Source of the DNA: Augochlora pura
Lineage: Eukaryota > Arthropoda > Insecta > Hymenoptera > Halictidae
Direction of reading: 5' to 3'
DNA: 64,000 bases
NCBI RefSeq assembly: GCF_028453695.1
Contig: NC_135774.1
Location: forward strand, 21,886,001 to 21,950,000
Each line of letters starts with the position of its first letter. The stretch's first letter is position 1. Shown here piece after piece: positions 35,077 to 47,700 of this stretch. A model generated the notes under the pieces. That model did no database searches, had not been told where the DNA came from, and saw only the letters and a program-made list of their open reading frames with translations. A program made the translations under genes and the position numbers.

Positions 35077-35220
35077 TATTAGGTTGGTAAGAAAATGATG
35101 TCGCTTGCCGAAACTGTATCTTTAAATCGACGTAACACAGATCGGAATAAGTTTTTTTAAAATATAACAAAATAAGATCCATTACAATCTACGCATTTTT
35201 GCCAATAAATTGACAGTCTG

Positions 35221-35436
35221 TTAACCCTTAATTAGGCGCATGGGGTCAGGGCCACAGGGTCACAGTAAGTATTTGTTTCTTAAAGTTAAGTATATTAAAG
35301 AACTTTATTAATTACTATAGAAATCCATTAAGTTTTATTCCTTTTTGATACTCCTTTCCCAATGTTTTTTGGGGGTTATTTAAGAGCCCATGCGCCTAAT
35401 TGGGTGATTTTCTTAATGCGCCTAATTAAGGGTTAA
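35221..35436. mobile_element. piggyBac-like MITE nested in mariner relic 3
   Basis: Perfect terminal inverted repeats CCCTTAATTAGGCGCAT lie next to TTAA on both sides (35221-35224 and 35433-35436). A further inverted copy of CCCATGCGCCTAATT lies just inside the right end. The total is 216 bp with no coding capacity. The perfect TIRs suggest a younger insertion than its decayed host element. Confidence 0.9.
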
Positions 35437-35960
35437 TTCCGGTAGCGTAAAATTCTGTTGTTCCGGAATTGATGAATTCTTCAGCAGTACCTTGGTTGGT
35501 AAATATATTCCCTTGCAAATAGCGGTCGAGATGTTTGAAGAAGTGGTAATCGGTTGGCGACAGATGCGGGGAATATGCTGGATGGGGCAGTGTTTTGTAT
35601 CCCAATTCATTCAACTTTTGTAGCGTTAATTGTGCGACGTGTGGTCGAACGACGATTCTTTTGGCCTGCGCTTAACTCATGCGGCACCCGTTTGTCAAAC
35701 TTTTTTGACTTTCCTAGCTGTCTCAGGTGGTCCAAAACTGTTGGATGGCTTACATCTAACTTCTGTGCAAGTTTTCGAACCGAATCAGCTTCAATTAGTG
35801 CCTTCATTTGGTCATTGTCGACCAGAGAAAGGCGTCCACGACCATCTTCATCTTCGAGGCTCTTGTCTCCACTTCGAAATCTTTTGAACGAACCCTGCAC
35901 CGCGGGTTCGTTTACGGCATCTCCTCCAAATGCACCGTTCATATTACGAGTCGTATGCAA
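35426..35960 (-). pseudogene. deleted mariner transposase (relic 3)
   Basis: Only the N-terminal DNA-binding region and the C-terminal third-Asp region remain. The two parts are in different frames around 35610, and the GDEKW and DNARPH blocks are absent, so it cannot encode an active transposase. Confidence 0.85.
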
Positions 35961-36091
35961 TCAGCATGCAGCACGACATCTGCACTGTAAGATGACATTG
36001 GAAGGTAAACGGAAAAAAGTGTATTGTTATCCCGAAACATGCGTCGAAGTTCGGAAGTTCGAAGACCGACATTAATTTCTTACCAACCTAA

Positions 36092-38556
36092 TTGTACTTT
36101 TCGAACACCGTGGGGAAACACATCGCATACGCAAAAGTCTTTTTTTTCTTTGGACGAACGTAAGGAACGAAGAGACGCTAATTCTCTATCGAATTCCAGA
36201 AGCGGCGAACACGCATTACTTAATAATTATTATAATAATATATTAATAATAATAATAAATTATAATAATTGTCTAGGCTGAAAATTGGATTGAAATCGAT
36301 CGACGCATGGTCAGGCCACAGCCACTGAAACGTGTAAAAATTACTTGTGCTTTTGGTTGAGATTTTTGAAATGCTGCGATTCGCACTCGGTTGCACTCGA
36401 GGGACCCGAGCGGAACCATTTAATATTTATCTTTAAACTCGAAGGTTCCGTTACGGAGTTAATTGTTCAGAGCTTGCGTCAATGTCGACCATGAAATTTT
36501 CAGCGTGCATATTAGTTACCGGGACGTAGCAAATGCATGTTTTAAAGTTTTATTACAGGATCAGATAGAAAAGTCAAACAAATTAGAGTCTTATACATTG
36601 TTTTTATTGTAATATTAAAATTCAAAGCAAAGTATTTTATATATAAATATATATTTAAACGATTGTACAAAGTTGACCAAAATTCAAAGATCAAATATTT
36701 GGCCAAATTCAAAGTTGAAATATATATATTTAAATATATATATAATTTGTTTTAACTCGTTCCAGGTTTATTATAGAGTCATTGTTCAATAAACGAGTTC
36801 CTTTAACATTACAAGAAAATTCAAGTTTAGTCCAGTTTTAAAAAAGCCATTGTTAAGCCTAATACAATAGACCGTTTCAAACATAACCTAACATTTACCC
36901 GAAAATATGTATTTTGGAAAAGTCCGTTCTTCGTTTGGGAATTTCATTCGACGTTGCTCGAAGAGTACGATGCGCTTTTAGAAACTTTGATTGCTTAAAA
37001 AATGGAGCCCAGCCCACTATGCCGGCTCCAAGGATCTTCGATCCGTTTCCACGGGACGACGCGGACGCGAACCGTCGCGCGTCGCGTCTGTCAGTGGGTA
37101 CAGGCGGGGGGGCGGAGAGGGCTTTCCTGAAAGGAATATCGGAGATGCGATCGCTAATGCTAGTGGCCGTTGGTAATGAAATTTGTCGTGGCTTCGATGA
37201 GAAGCTTCCGACTAGCCGGATATGGGGCTGCGTTAGGATACGGTGTTGCTCCGACGCTTGGACCGTGGAGGAGGAACCCTTTTCGACCCGGGTTTCCAAA
37301 GGTTCAATCTATTAGCCGGATAGCGACTCTGCGCCTTTGTTAGCGAACACGTGGGTGGTTCGGGCACTTCGAGGCTCTGCCCGAGGCCAAATTTGGTCAG
37401 CTACGCGATCCCTTCGTCGTTGCTCGATGCCAGCTGATCGGTGAAAACGAGCCGGAAGGTGTTCTGCGCGCGTTCGGCGCGGTCACGTATTTCCGCGCAA
37501 GCGGTGCGCTCGGAATAAAAAATCGATTAACGAAGTTAGGTCTCTATTGTCGTTTCTATTCAAAGTCGAGTCTAAGCGTTTCGCAAAGGCAAACGTTTTT
37601 GACGGAGAACAAGAGAGAGAGAGAGAGAGAGATGGACTTATTTACGAAAACGATCCGGATCTCGCTCGGCGATCCCCTTGGTCCTTGGTTTCCAATTGAT
37701 CGTCTCGATCGCGTCGCTTCTAAATCGCTCGCCGGCCTTGCGATCGTTCCTCGAAGATGTCGTTAATCGTAACCCTAGAATCGTGGCACGTGCCTGGCAA
37801 CCTCGCAAATTCAAGGCGACGAATCGAACGATCCTTCTACGATAGGAAAAAAATAAAGAGACGACAAGATCCACCTTGGTATACACCGATCCGCGATGTT
37901 GTAATTTATAGCCCAAACTCAATTTTCAGGTTTTCGTAATTGTACTTCGTTTTTCTCTTAAATAAGAACCGTTTGCAACATCGAAATTGAAGATATTAAA
38001 TCTTTAAAATAATTTTTCCAAACAGATATAGCACATTCATTGCAACAGTATGAAATTGAAATTGCAATTGGATAGTTTAATTACATCTTGTACATATAAT
38101 ACATCTTATATGCGCTAGCAGATATTTTCGCTTATTCAATGGTAATACAAGCATGTTTTACTCTATGTGCAAAAAATTATAAAGTATAACGTAAAAAGGA
38201 AGAGTTAAAAAAAAGTGCTTAAAAATTGTAGCTTTCAGATTTGTTCCTGTTTGTTCCTGAATGTTTTTTGTGAAAGTTCCGACCTGCAACAATGTAGACA
38301 AGTAAATTTCAGTTGCATTTGCACGCGTATTTTAATTATACACGTAGCTTAACGAGCAGACGTCCGTGGTACCGGAGCTATCTGCAACCGTCTAAAAACG
38401 ACCGCGGGCGAACCGAAATTTTCAAACAATTCTCACACATTTCCGATGCTTGAGCATTGAGTATTGCATTGAGTTTTCTATAAATTCTAATGCATCAAAT
38501 TTCCTAAACAAAAGTTCGAGTTACCAACAATTGGAGACATTTCGATTGTTTAAATA
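36092..38556. other. non-coding stretch
   Basis: It contains (TAA)n near 36225-36265, AT-rich tracts at 36600-36740 and a (GA)n run near 37612-37632. The open frames at 36895-37315 on both strands are GC-driven mirrors of each other and have no recognisable product. Confidence 0.4.
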
Positions 38557-38805
38557 TTAACTCTTTGGACTCGAGTGGCGACTCTGCGGCGCCATTAAAA
38601 TTACTGTAATACGTTCCAAAATTATTTTTAATATACATCGCTGGAGCTTGGATTTAAACATTGTGAAACGTGTAACTATTATATGAGTCACGAGACTCGA
38701 TTTCGTATGTATATAATAAATATTGTCACATAAATAGGAGACGCTGGAAGCCGGAAAAATTATTTTAGATTTGCAGTTGAAATGACTTTGAGTGCAAAGG
38801 GTTAA
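38557..38805. mobile_element. TTAA MITE, family B, copy 1
   Basis: 249 bp. It begins TTAACTCTTTGGACTCGAG followed by TGGCGACTCTGCGGCGCC, and ends TTGCAGTTGAAATGACTTTG then AGTGCAAAGGGTTAA. The terminal repeats are short (TTAACYCTTTGSACTC) and the interior is AT-rich. It has the same length as copy 4. Confidence 0.8.
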
Positions 38806-41800
38806 TATACATTTCTGACCTAATGATATTATAACTAACACCGAAACGAATTCAGTGACCTACTATACTCGTATCTCTAAATCATAAAACATCGCTAAAA
38901 TAGTCAAATCCACGGAAAACGAATTCGCGGGTTATTTTACGGCAGCCCCCTCCACTCGACGATCCATCCAGATTGAAATAACTTCAATCACGGTGATCGT
39001 TCTCCGAAAAACCGTGGGAACTGTTCTAATAGTATCGCGTAGAAATTGAATTTTTTCGGCGAGTCCGGAGCGTTTAAATCGCATCGGTCGCCGAGCGATC
39101 CGCGATGGAAGAGTGGGTGAAAAGAGACAATGGGTTCCCACGGGCGGTCTCGGCCCGCCGGCGAAAGATACGGGGGGGCTAACAATGAGGCTGCTGCGTG
39201 AAACGCGAAGAAGATATTCGAATTTTTCGGGACGCGCGTATTAAACTTCGTCTGGCTTGGCAATAACTGTCCGCGCGTCGCGCCGCGCCGGCTCCGCTCG
39301 TCTTGTTTTCTTTTTCTTTTTATTTCCGCGTGGATCGACGGTCACGCGAGAGTATTCGAACAAAGAGGCTCTCCCTCGCCGGGGATCGATAAGGAGAAAC
39401 GGCGCATCGCAGCGCATCGCGACGCGTCAGACAAAGAGCAGACACTCTCCGTGTGTGACGCACGGCACTTTTTTCCCCTCCGCGATTTAATTAGGCGCGA
39501 GCCCCGATTCGCCGACGGACATTTTCATAAGCCTTTCGCTTCCTGTCCGCCCCTGATAAGCATTCGGAAGCGGCACCCGATGATTGCGTCGACGGCCGCC
39601 GTGAATGCGATTGCTCCATTAGGAACCGTTTCAAACGAGTATGTATACGCGCGTCACGATAGGCGTTTGACGATACAGCGTTTTACACGCGAGAAAGTAT
39701 TACAGCCGCTGTACGGCCGTCTAAACGCTCCCATTGAATTACAAGCACGGCCGGTATCAATCATACCGCGCATCGACGTATAAGCAGCCTTGTGTGAAAC
39801 GGGTCTTAAGCGACAACCTGTGCGCATCGGACCGGACTGATTTGTTACCGCGACGAACTTAAGGTAAAAGCGCCTATTACGAAACATCGCTGAATCGTGA
39901 CCCCTACCTGGAACACTAGTATAAATAACACAATAAGAAATAGACAGTATACATATGTAGACGTTGATGAACAAATTTTACCCACATTTTTTAACAATTG
40001 TTCTTTATAAATTTACCGCTAATTGGAAACAAAAACATACTATTCCTTATTATGCACTTCAAGTTTTTCATTGTCTCGATCCATAGAATAAACAGTGGGT
40101 TATCGCATCCGTTTCGACGAAAATATCATAATTAGTTACTTCGAATATTTAAATTCATTTTTTTTTAGAATGCCGAAATGATAGACCGTGGTATAAAATG
40201 CAATTTCGAATATTTCAAGATTAACATAAATTGTTGAGGTTATAAGATGTCCATACTACATTTCCTTTATTTGTGCTTTATTCCGATGGTACATGTTTAC
40301 ATGTTTATCTAATGGGCAAAAAAAAATAGTTTATAACAAATCTAGAAGTAAAGAATTAATTTCGTCCTGATATTAAAAATTTGTGATCTATGATTTCTAC
40401 ATTATTTTTCAAAGTTTGAACAAAAATAAAAATAAAAAAAAGGAGAAAGTTTGGAAGACGAATATTGTTCTATTATTCTGTTTCTTTTTCGATTTTATTT
40501 TTTAAATCATTAGTTACTATTTCTTCTTCACTATGTGAACTAAAACGTGAACTTAATCGTACTGTTTATTCAACTAACGCAATTGTCCAAATACCGAGGT
40601 TAACTTGTTAAATACTAATTAATTAAAATAGCCTTCATCACTGCCTTCAGACGCTATCAATAGTAAATATATTATCTTGATTTAAGTATAAATGGAGTTA
40701 GGCCACTCTCAAACTACACGGTTCAATTATTGAACTAACTCTGAAAACTTATGCGTCAAGAATTATCGTACTTGTTCGGAATATGAGCAACCTGAAATGC
40801 TTTACTGATAAATAACATGTAGTTGTACATGTAACCATGGCAACCGGTAAAAAAATTGACAAATGAAGTTCGGCCACTTTGAAAATAAACGGCTGAAATG
40901 GTCGGTTATGTGTTAATAATTACAGCTAATATAGCAAGTTTTAGTAGAACAACAGATGACTAGAGTGAAGAGCCGAGTAAAAATAGCTCGACATAGAACG
41001 TGTTAAAAACACCATTAATTGATCTCATTTCTGTTAAAAACACTTTGATTTCGACACGATTTCGTCGCTTCACCCTACCGCGTGCTACCCCGGCCCTTCG
41101 GATCTGTCGGAACTCTCTCTCGAGTCTCGCATCTCTATCGAGATTCCCTACCTCGGTTGCGGGGAGGGCAGAAAGGCTAATCCCAGAGTAAAGAGCGTTC
41201 CGTTTCCTCTCGCGGAGGTGGCTTTTCTAGTCCACCGGGCTAGTCGTGCCGCGCGCACGTATCGGCGCGGCGGGAAGTGCGTTCGCACGAGGGCAAACCG
41301 AGCCGTGAGCCATGAGCTGCCTAGTGGTTGCTCGCGCCGAAACCGAGCGCGTAAGCCGACTTAATCAGTGGGTCAAGGAGACCACCGCGTGTCGCGTCGC
41401 GTCGCGCGTAGCACGTCGACACCCATTCTGAATTCAACTCGCGTCCGAAAGGCGACATACGCAAGCGTTTTGCGTGCGGGCGAGCCTTCGGACCAGGAAA
41501 AACGCTCCTCGAATCGAACCTGAATCGATCTCTTGCCGCCGACGCTTTGCCCCCCCCCCCCCCCCCCCCCCCCCCCCGATATCGGTCTTCCTGTTGGTAA
41601 ATCGAAGATGAGCCGCGGACGGAAATAACGGACGGTGATAATACTTTCGTTCGGCGAGAGAGTAGCTGGTGAAAGGCGTCGCGCGTGATCCGGCATACAT
41701 TTCAACGACGACAACGTCGACGTCGTCGTTCTCGACCCTTCGCGCGCCCGTCCTATGCTCGAGGACAATTAACGGCCGCGCTATTTTAGACGCGTAACGT

Positions 41801-42558
41801 AATTACATTGTTATGCGAGGCGCGCGGAGAATCAACGTCGGCGTCAGACGAATCCTTGCAAGGTCCTCGGCCGCTCAGCGCCAACGATCGCGAATCGGAA
41901 ACGATTACCAGCTAGAGAGGGAAAGAGAGAGAGGGAGAGGGAGAAAGAGAGAGAGAAAGAATGAGCTTATTACGAAACGATGCGTGCGCTTTATCGGAAA
42001 CGAGGGCTCCGATCCGCCCGTATTTACCGCGGACAGGCACGTTTATTTGCGCCCCGGTTGCGTAATCGGCACCGCGGCCGCCACCCGCGTGAAAAACGTG
42101 CAAACCGTGCAATGGGAACACGCGGGATCCATGTGTCGACTATCAAAGCTCGAAACTGCAAACACGTGGGCCGTGGCGCGAGGTAAACGAGCGCGACACG
42201 TCCATACGGAGCGTTGTTGCAATTACTGCGTATTCTCGCAGCACGTCGCGCGTCTACCTTTATTTGTTCTCTGTGCTCGTTGAAGTTTCGTTTCGACGAC
42301 AATGAACCTTCCAATGTTTCGAGACTGTTCGTTTTAGACCGTAAACGACAACGACGACAACGTCCAATCATGTTCTGTAAGAATTGCGTATCGGACGATT
42401 AATAATTAACAATGAACAGTTAGGAAAATATGGTATCCTTTTTGTTTCAAAACTTTTGATTTTCCTGCGTTATCGGTGACTAGATCGTAGGTATATCTGA
42501 TCAGCTTTTGTTTGTTGGATTGTACTAGTAAATTTTTGTACTCGATTGTGTACATATT
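38806..42558. other. non-coding stretch with direct repeats and poly-C
   Basis: No gene is supported. A 30-bp direct repeat (ATGGAGTTAGGCCACT.. and ATGAAGTTCGGCCACT..) occurs at about 40692 and 40864. A pure C tract of 28 lies at 41550-41577, and a GA-rich tract at about 41915-41960. Confidence 0.4.
41550..41577. repeat. homopolymer C(28)
   Basis: An uninterrupted run of 28 C is directly visible. It explains the poly-Gly open frames on the minus strand, and its length may be inaccurate in an assembly. Confidence 0.95.
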
Positions 42559-42933
42559 TTAACTCTTTGAGGCACAGGATTTCAGATGTAACACAGGAAC
42601 TTTATGGGATTTTAAATGAAACAAAATTGGTATATTTTTATTAATAAAGGTGTGACATTGATTTTTATAATAAAACTCGTTACTCGCTTATAAAGAACTA
42701 ATTTTTGGAAAAATTAACTTACCTCTGCGATTTTTTACATGAAACTAAGAAAACAATGTTAGTGGAATAAACCTTCCGTTTGTAACGTATATAATATATA
42801 TATAACGTATATAACGTATAATAGCTCTTAACAATTTTTTAAGTATTAGTAAATTTGGTAAAGATTATTTTAAAACGTGGCACGATAATTTTTAGAGGCG
42901 TCTGAGAGTCGCCATTCGACCGCAAAGGGTTGA
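42559..42933. mobile_element. TTAA MITE, family B, copy 2 (reverse orientation)
   Basis: The right end, read on the minus strand, gives TCAACCCTTTGCGGTCGAAT then GGCGACTCT..CTAAAAATTAT, closely matching the left end of copy 4. The left limit TTAACTCTTTGAGG is less certain, and the stretch is longer (375 bp) than other copies. Confidence 0.6.
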
Positions 42934-43417
42934 CACTTAACGGACAGGTCGAACCTGTTCTGTCTTTCCTAGTTTCCGGCATTTTTCAGGGTAATTAAAT
43001 AAACATGAATGTATGGATTCAAAGCGTTGTAACTACAATAAAACTTTATTAAACCAATTATTATATATTACTTATAATATTTCATAACAGTATTTATTAA
43101 AGCGTTTAGTATTTCTTAAGCGTGCGACAGGCTGTATAACGTTCACCTTTATGCAGTGGAATCTGACAAAAATAACAAACATATCTAGTTTCTAAAAACT
43201 CTTTGCTGCTTGCCATTTTTACCGTAATAAAATCATTTAGAAATACATCATAAAATGAAAACTACGCCGTAGGAACAACAAGCAGATAAGTGCTATAACC
43301 AATGGCACCAAGAAAAAAAATAACACAATGTGCGTAAAATGAAAAAAAAAACTAACGCAACGAACTAACAATTCAAGCAAAAACGTCAATTTACGAGGTC
43401 CGCGAGTTAAGTGTTAA
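42930..43417 (-). mobile_element. piggyBac-like deletion derivative (family G)
   Basis: Its ends are TTGACACTTAAC (left, sharing the mutated TTGA with the B copy) and GTTAAGTGTTAA (right), so it is flanked by TTAA-type sites. It is about 488 bp. The minus strand still encodes the Cys-rich C-terminal tail of a piggyBac-type transposase (43216-43106), which links this element to an autonomous parent. Confidence 0.65.
43106..43216 (-). pseudogene. piggyBac transposase C-terminal Cys-rich fragment
   Basis: A 36-codon frame ends with a stop at 43106. It contains CYFCQIPLHKGERYTAC, with the C-x2-C, His and Cys spacing of the zinc-binding tail of piggyBac transposases. The DDD catalytic core is absent. 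This is a family-level match by eye only. Confidence 0.55.
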
Positions 43418-44299
43418 CGGAGATTTTCGTCCAAGGATCCGGTAGAGCTCTTTCATTTCTGGGTCTTGCAGCGGGGATTATTCGCGAGGAGATTTCGGTG
43501 TTAGAGGTTGGCAGCGCGTGGCCGCGAGCGGCCCGGCAATTAAGCACGCCGCTAAATACAACAAAGGGTAAATTTCCTCGAGTTGAACTCGAGCCCCGCT
43601 TGGCTCCGGGATTCGCGTTCGCGTAATCGCGGCTCAAGGGAACCGGTACGCCGCAGTCGGCCGCGTTTCTTGGGCACGCGGTTTCGCGAGTCGATAAACC
43701 CCACGCGACCTATCGATCCGGAAGCCGTCTCCTTCCGTTTCCGCCGCTCTCGCGTCTCCGCCTCTCCCCCCGGTCGGCTTTCTATCTCGTCGAAGATAGA
43801 CGAACCACGGGCGTCTTCGCGAGGAAAAGTCGGCGGGGAAGTCTTCGAGTCTTTCGAGGCTTGGCTCTCACCTGCGCCCACCGTAACGTCAGCTGCAGAC
43901 AACGGAATCGCCTCTCGCCCCTCCCCCCCTCCCCCTCCTCCCATCGGCCAGTCCTACTCTAATCGTCGACCCAGCTGCTTTAACCGTCGATATTTTAATA
44001 GCAACCGCGACCCACCTGTTATCCCTCAAGCCTTGCAGTCGGTTGCGCAGGATCAGCGACCCTGTCGCCGATGCGCGCGATAGATCGTCGGTTTGCAAAT
44101 GGCATGGCTCCTCCCCTCTTCTTGTTTCGTTGTCCGTCGCATTTATCCGAAAATCGAGGGACATGATTAACCCTCGGCCGGCAAGGTATTTATCTGCAAT
44201 GAAATCTGAAAGAGTCGAGAATTGAGTAGAAAATTCACCCTTGACATCCGATTGCTAAGATCGTCGTTAAAGATTATTATATCATGTTTGAATATCATT
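43418..44299. other. GC-rich stretch, no gene supported
   Basis: Long open frames occur on both strands (43552-44164), driven by GC content and pyrimidine-rich tracts. None resembles a known protein. Confidence 0.4.
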
Positions 44300-44539
44300 T
44301 CAACCCTTTGCACTCGAAGCCACTTCAACAGGAAATTTAAAATCATTTTTCGTAGCATTTTCGTTCTGTATTACGAATTGCATTCTATGTATAGGAAAGT
44401 CTTATAATTCATATAACAGTTACATTTTTTAACAACTTTGTAAATTTAAGCTTTGCTGATATCTATAAGAATAATTTTAGAACGCGGTGTAACAATTTTA
44501 ATGGCGCCCCAGAGTCGCCGCTCGAGTGCAAAAGGTTAA
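44300..44539. mobile_element. TTAA MITE, family B, copy 3 (reverse orientation)
   Basis: It starts TCAACCCTTTGCACTCGAAG and ends GGCGCCCCAGAGTCGCC.. GAGTGCAAAAGGTTAA, giving 240 bp. The order of ends is opposite to copies 1 and 4. Confidence 0.75.
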
Positions 44540-44702
44540 AGCTTTCAAATTTGTTTACGTTAAAAAGAACTGTTAAAAATATCAACAGAAAATTCAATAT
44601 ATCGCGTCTATAAAATGCTCTTGATCGTATAAAATCGAAATATGATTTAGTTAAAAAGACTGTTTTATATTTCAAGTTAAAGTGGCTTCGATTGTAAAGG
44701 CT
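44540..44702. mobile_element. partial family B copy 5
   Basis: This stretch resembles the 3' half of copy 4 (TATAAAATGCTC.., then AAGTGGCTTCGATTGTAAAGG at the end). The 5' half is missing or too diverged to recognise. It directly follows copy 3. Confidence 0.45.
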
Positions 44703-47700
44703 GGGCTGCAATTGTCCGCTGTGTCGCTGTAAAACTCTTTATCGATGAGATCATTAGCACTCGTACAGTTCATTTTGATTGGATCGTTGATCCTTGCACC
44801 CGTTGTGTAAGAATCGGGTTTGAATACAAGATGGCGGCGAGATCGGACAGTTTCGGACCTTCCGCTTCGAAGATATTCAAAGATGAAAATTTCGCCCGGC
44901 TACGTAAATGACTCGGTTCACTGGCGGAGGGTTAAAATGCCAACGCGACTACGGGAACGTATGCGTCGTCTACCTGTTGTCGGGTCGAAGGTACGCGGCG
45001 ATGGCAAGCCGCGATTTTTACCGTCTCGTCTGGACAGTGAACTCGTCGCGATTACAGCGCAATTTCCAAGTCGAACACGCGAACGTTCCGGTGGTAAAAA
45101 TAAATTTCTCCGCGCTCTTATCCGCCTATAAAATTGGCGATTTGCATAAATGCTCGCCGACTCGGTCGTGATTTTTAATGTCGCAACGAGAGCGCATCTT
45201 AAGAGCTCGAACTCGATCGTTATCGGCGCGTATTAATATCGACTGCCTATTGTGTTTAGATCGTACGATCCGTAAACGACGCGTTGTCGCGTTTTAAATC
45301 GCGCGTTTCTTAACGGCCGAGTATTCCACGATTTGCCACGAGATTCGAACGGAAGCTCGCTCGGAAAGGGCTCGGCTCGAACGATAATCGTAACGCGCGA
45401 TGGAAATTGAAATTCCGTTAATGTCGGCTATCGATTTATACAGCTCGCGCCAAGCCGTCCGAGGTGACTCCGTAAACAATGGCGTCATTACCACCTGCCA
45501 CGTCGGCGAAAGAAAATTGTTCCCGAGTCGATATCAAGCGATACGCGCGCCCAAGCTATACCAAAAGCGACAACCTCGCGGACGACATATTCATTTCTCA
45601 TTGGCTTTAATTATTTTTGTCGCTCTTTTATCGATACCTTTTGTTCTCTTTTATTGCCATTTAACTTATATATTCAGTACCATTATCACGATAATTTGTA
45701 CTTTCTTATTTCTTGCTTTCTATTTCTTTTTTTTCCCTTTTATGTATTATTTCTCTGCGCGATGGCATGTCCCAAGGCGAATATTCTTCGCTCGACAAAA
45801 TCGTCACTTCCACGTTCCGATAGAGGTCGAAGTTGTCGTTCGGACAAATAACTGCATCGGGTTTGCCGGGAATAAATCCGCGAGTCTCGAAAGCGAATTA
45901 TTCAAACACGAACGAATACTTATAATTGAGAGCGCGTCGACGCAGACAGCGTTTACGCGTCGCAATCTTGGAGAAGATTCGACGGTAGACTCTCTAGAAC
46001 TATTTCCCGGTGTGACGAGGGTGTTGACGCCGGCGAAATTGAACTGGCTCGTATCGGTTGCACCGCTCTCCGCGCCATCAACGAACTAATTGTAAGAGAA
46101 TTAGCCCGGTGCCAATTACCGCGCAAGCTGCTGACCTAAATAGCATGGACGTTGTACGCAGAGACACGTGTCAGGTATCCTGTCGACGTGCATTAAATTA
46201 GCAAAAAGGAAAGTGTCGCCCGCATTTTCGTGCTCTCGGCTGAAAGGGCGCGGCGCAGCTGCGCGCTTGAAAAGGGCTGCCGAAAACAGTTTTCAGGCGA
46301 CGTTCGTTTTATTCGCGCCGCGCTGTACCGAGAGTCGATGTTTTCGGGAACGCGCGGTCATATTTTTTTTCCCCCCACTATAATTCTGCGAACCTTCCGG
46401 TTGGAAAATCCCTTCGCGCCGGACATCGTTTCGCGAGCGAATTTTAAAGTGGACAAGAGGCAATCACTGAAATCCTCCTAATTTCGTGCGTGCCGGCGTG
46501 CGAGAAGCTGTGGACAGGAATAGAATAGAAAGTCCGAGGGAAAACGCATAAGAGATACCGAGTTGCAAGGGCGTGGCGTGGCATAGCGTGGCGTGGCGTA
46601 CAGCCGCTACGTAGTCGAATCCGCGATACTTCGAACGTTCCGCAAAATGACTTCGTCGTGAACTTGCTGTATCTTTCTTGGAACAGTTTAATGGTTCTTC
46701 CGGTGGATCGATCCGGTCGCCGTGGAACACGTTTCAGCGAGCGAAATCGGCCGTTGCTCGAGCGTTGTTTCGAGGGAGAACCAAAGACAGATTCTCTTTA
46801 AGATCCGCGAGCCGGCCAAAGTTCGAGCAACTTCTGCGAAAGACTTTCGTCCTCGATCGGGGAACAAAACGGTTCCCAGGCCGACGTTCCGTGTTGCAGG
46901 TATCGCTATCCTGCCGGCAGATCAGCGCGCGAAGTCTTTTCCACGCGGAACAATGAGAGGTAATCCGGTATGCGGGACAGCGGAAAAGTCGAGAGAAAAT
47001 CGAGGGAAACCAGCAGCGGCGTTCGAAGAAGCAGACACTGCTGCCGCCGGATACGGTCGGCTGCGAACAATGCTAAAATTCTACATGTACACGATTAGTA
47101 GGAAGAGTTCTTCCTTTACGGTCGTTCCGGCTTCTGGAAGCGTTCCAAACTTTTTCGCCGTTTCGATCCGAGGATCGTATAACTCTCCTAATAATCGAGG
47201 AGCGGTGTCTGCGACGTTCGAAGTAGAGACAGTGAGTCATGGTCAGACGAGCCTAGACTCCAGCTCGAGGGAATCGAGAATCTACAGCTACCGTTGCGAC
47301 ACCGATCTGGTTATTATTCTGGTTTCTGGTTATTATATAGTTTGGTTACATCTGCGACAAGGGTTGCAGAAACATTGATAAGAATTGCGAAGAGTTTCTT
47401 TCGTCGGTTTGTTTCGACTGGTGCCGCATTCAACCCTCGGATGGCGGCCGCCGGGTCTATTTCAACTTACAGTTATAAATGTTCCATCTAAATTCTAATT
47501 ATGTGTAATTATTATCCCTTTACAAGGATGTGTGTTAAAGTATGGAAGGAAGAATGTATCAGGTATTTTTGTAAACTAAGTCCATTTCTTGGCCCAAGGG
47601 CTGAAATTAACGAACATATAAATAAATTAATAAACATATTTACACTCGAAGCAAGTCTAAACAATAATTAACAATTTTTTAAATATATACAACAGTTTTG

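Larger units (their letters stand above)
35079..36091 (-). mobile_element. mariner relic 3 (internally deleted, with a nested MITE)
   Basis: Terminal repeats TTAGGTTGGTAAGAAA are seen at both ends, and a TA precedes the left end. The minus strand has the HTH part (FKRFRSGDKSLEDEDGRGRLS, HPTVLDHLRQLGKSKKF, RVPHELS, 35960-35607) and then jumps to the C-terminal YSPHLSPTDYHFFKHL (35614-35426). The catalytic block between is missing. A TTAA-flanked MITE sits within the 3' part (35221-35436). Confidence 0.9.

Noticed and set aside
41373..41768. Poly-Gly protein on the minus strand
   Set aside because: It is caused by the 28-base C homopolymer.
45400..46089. 229-codon open frame with a hydrophobic stretch
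   Set aside because: The hydrophobic part comes from a T-rich tract. No domain, no splice or promoter support, and GC-rich flanks make long chance frames likely.
46722..47378. 218-codon open frame
   Set aside because: No recognisable motif, mixed composition with overlapping frames, no support as an exon.
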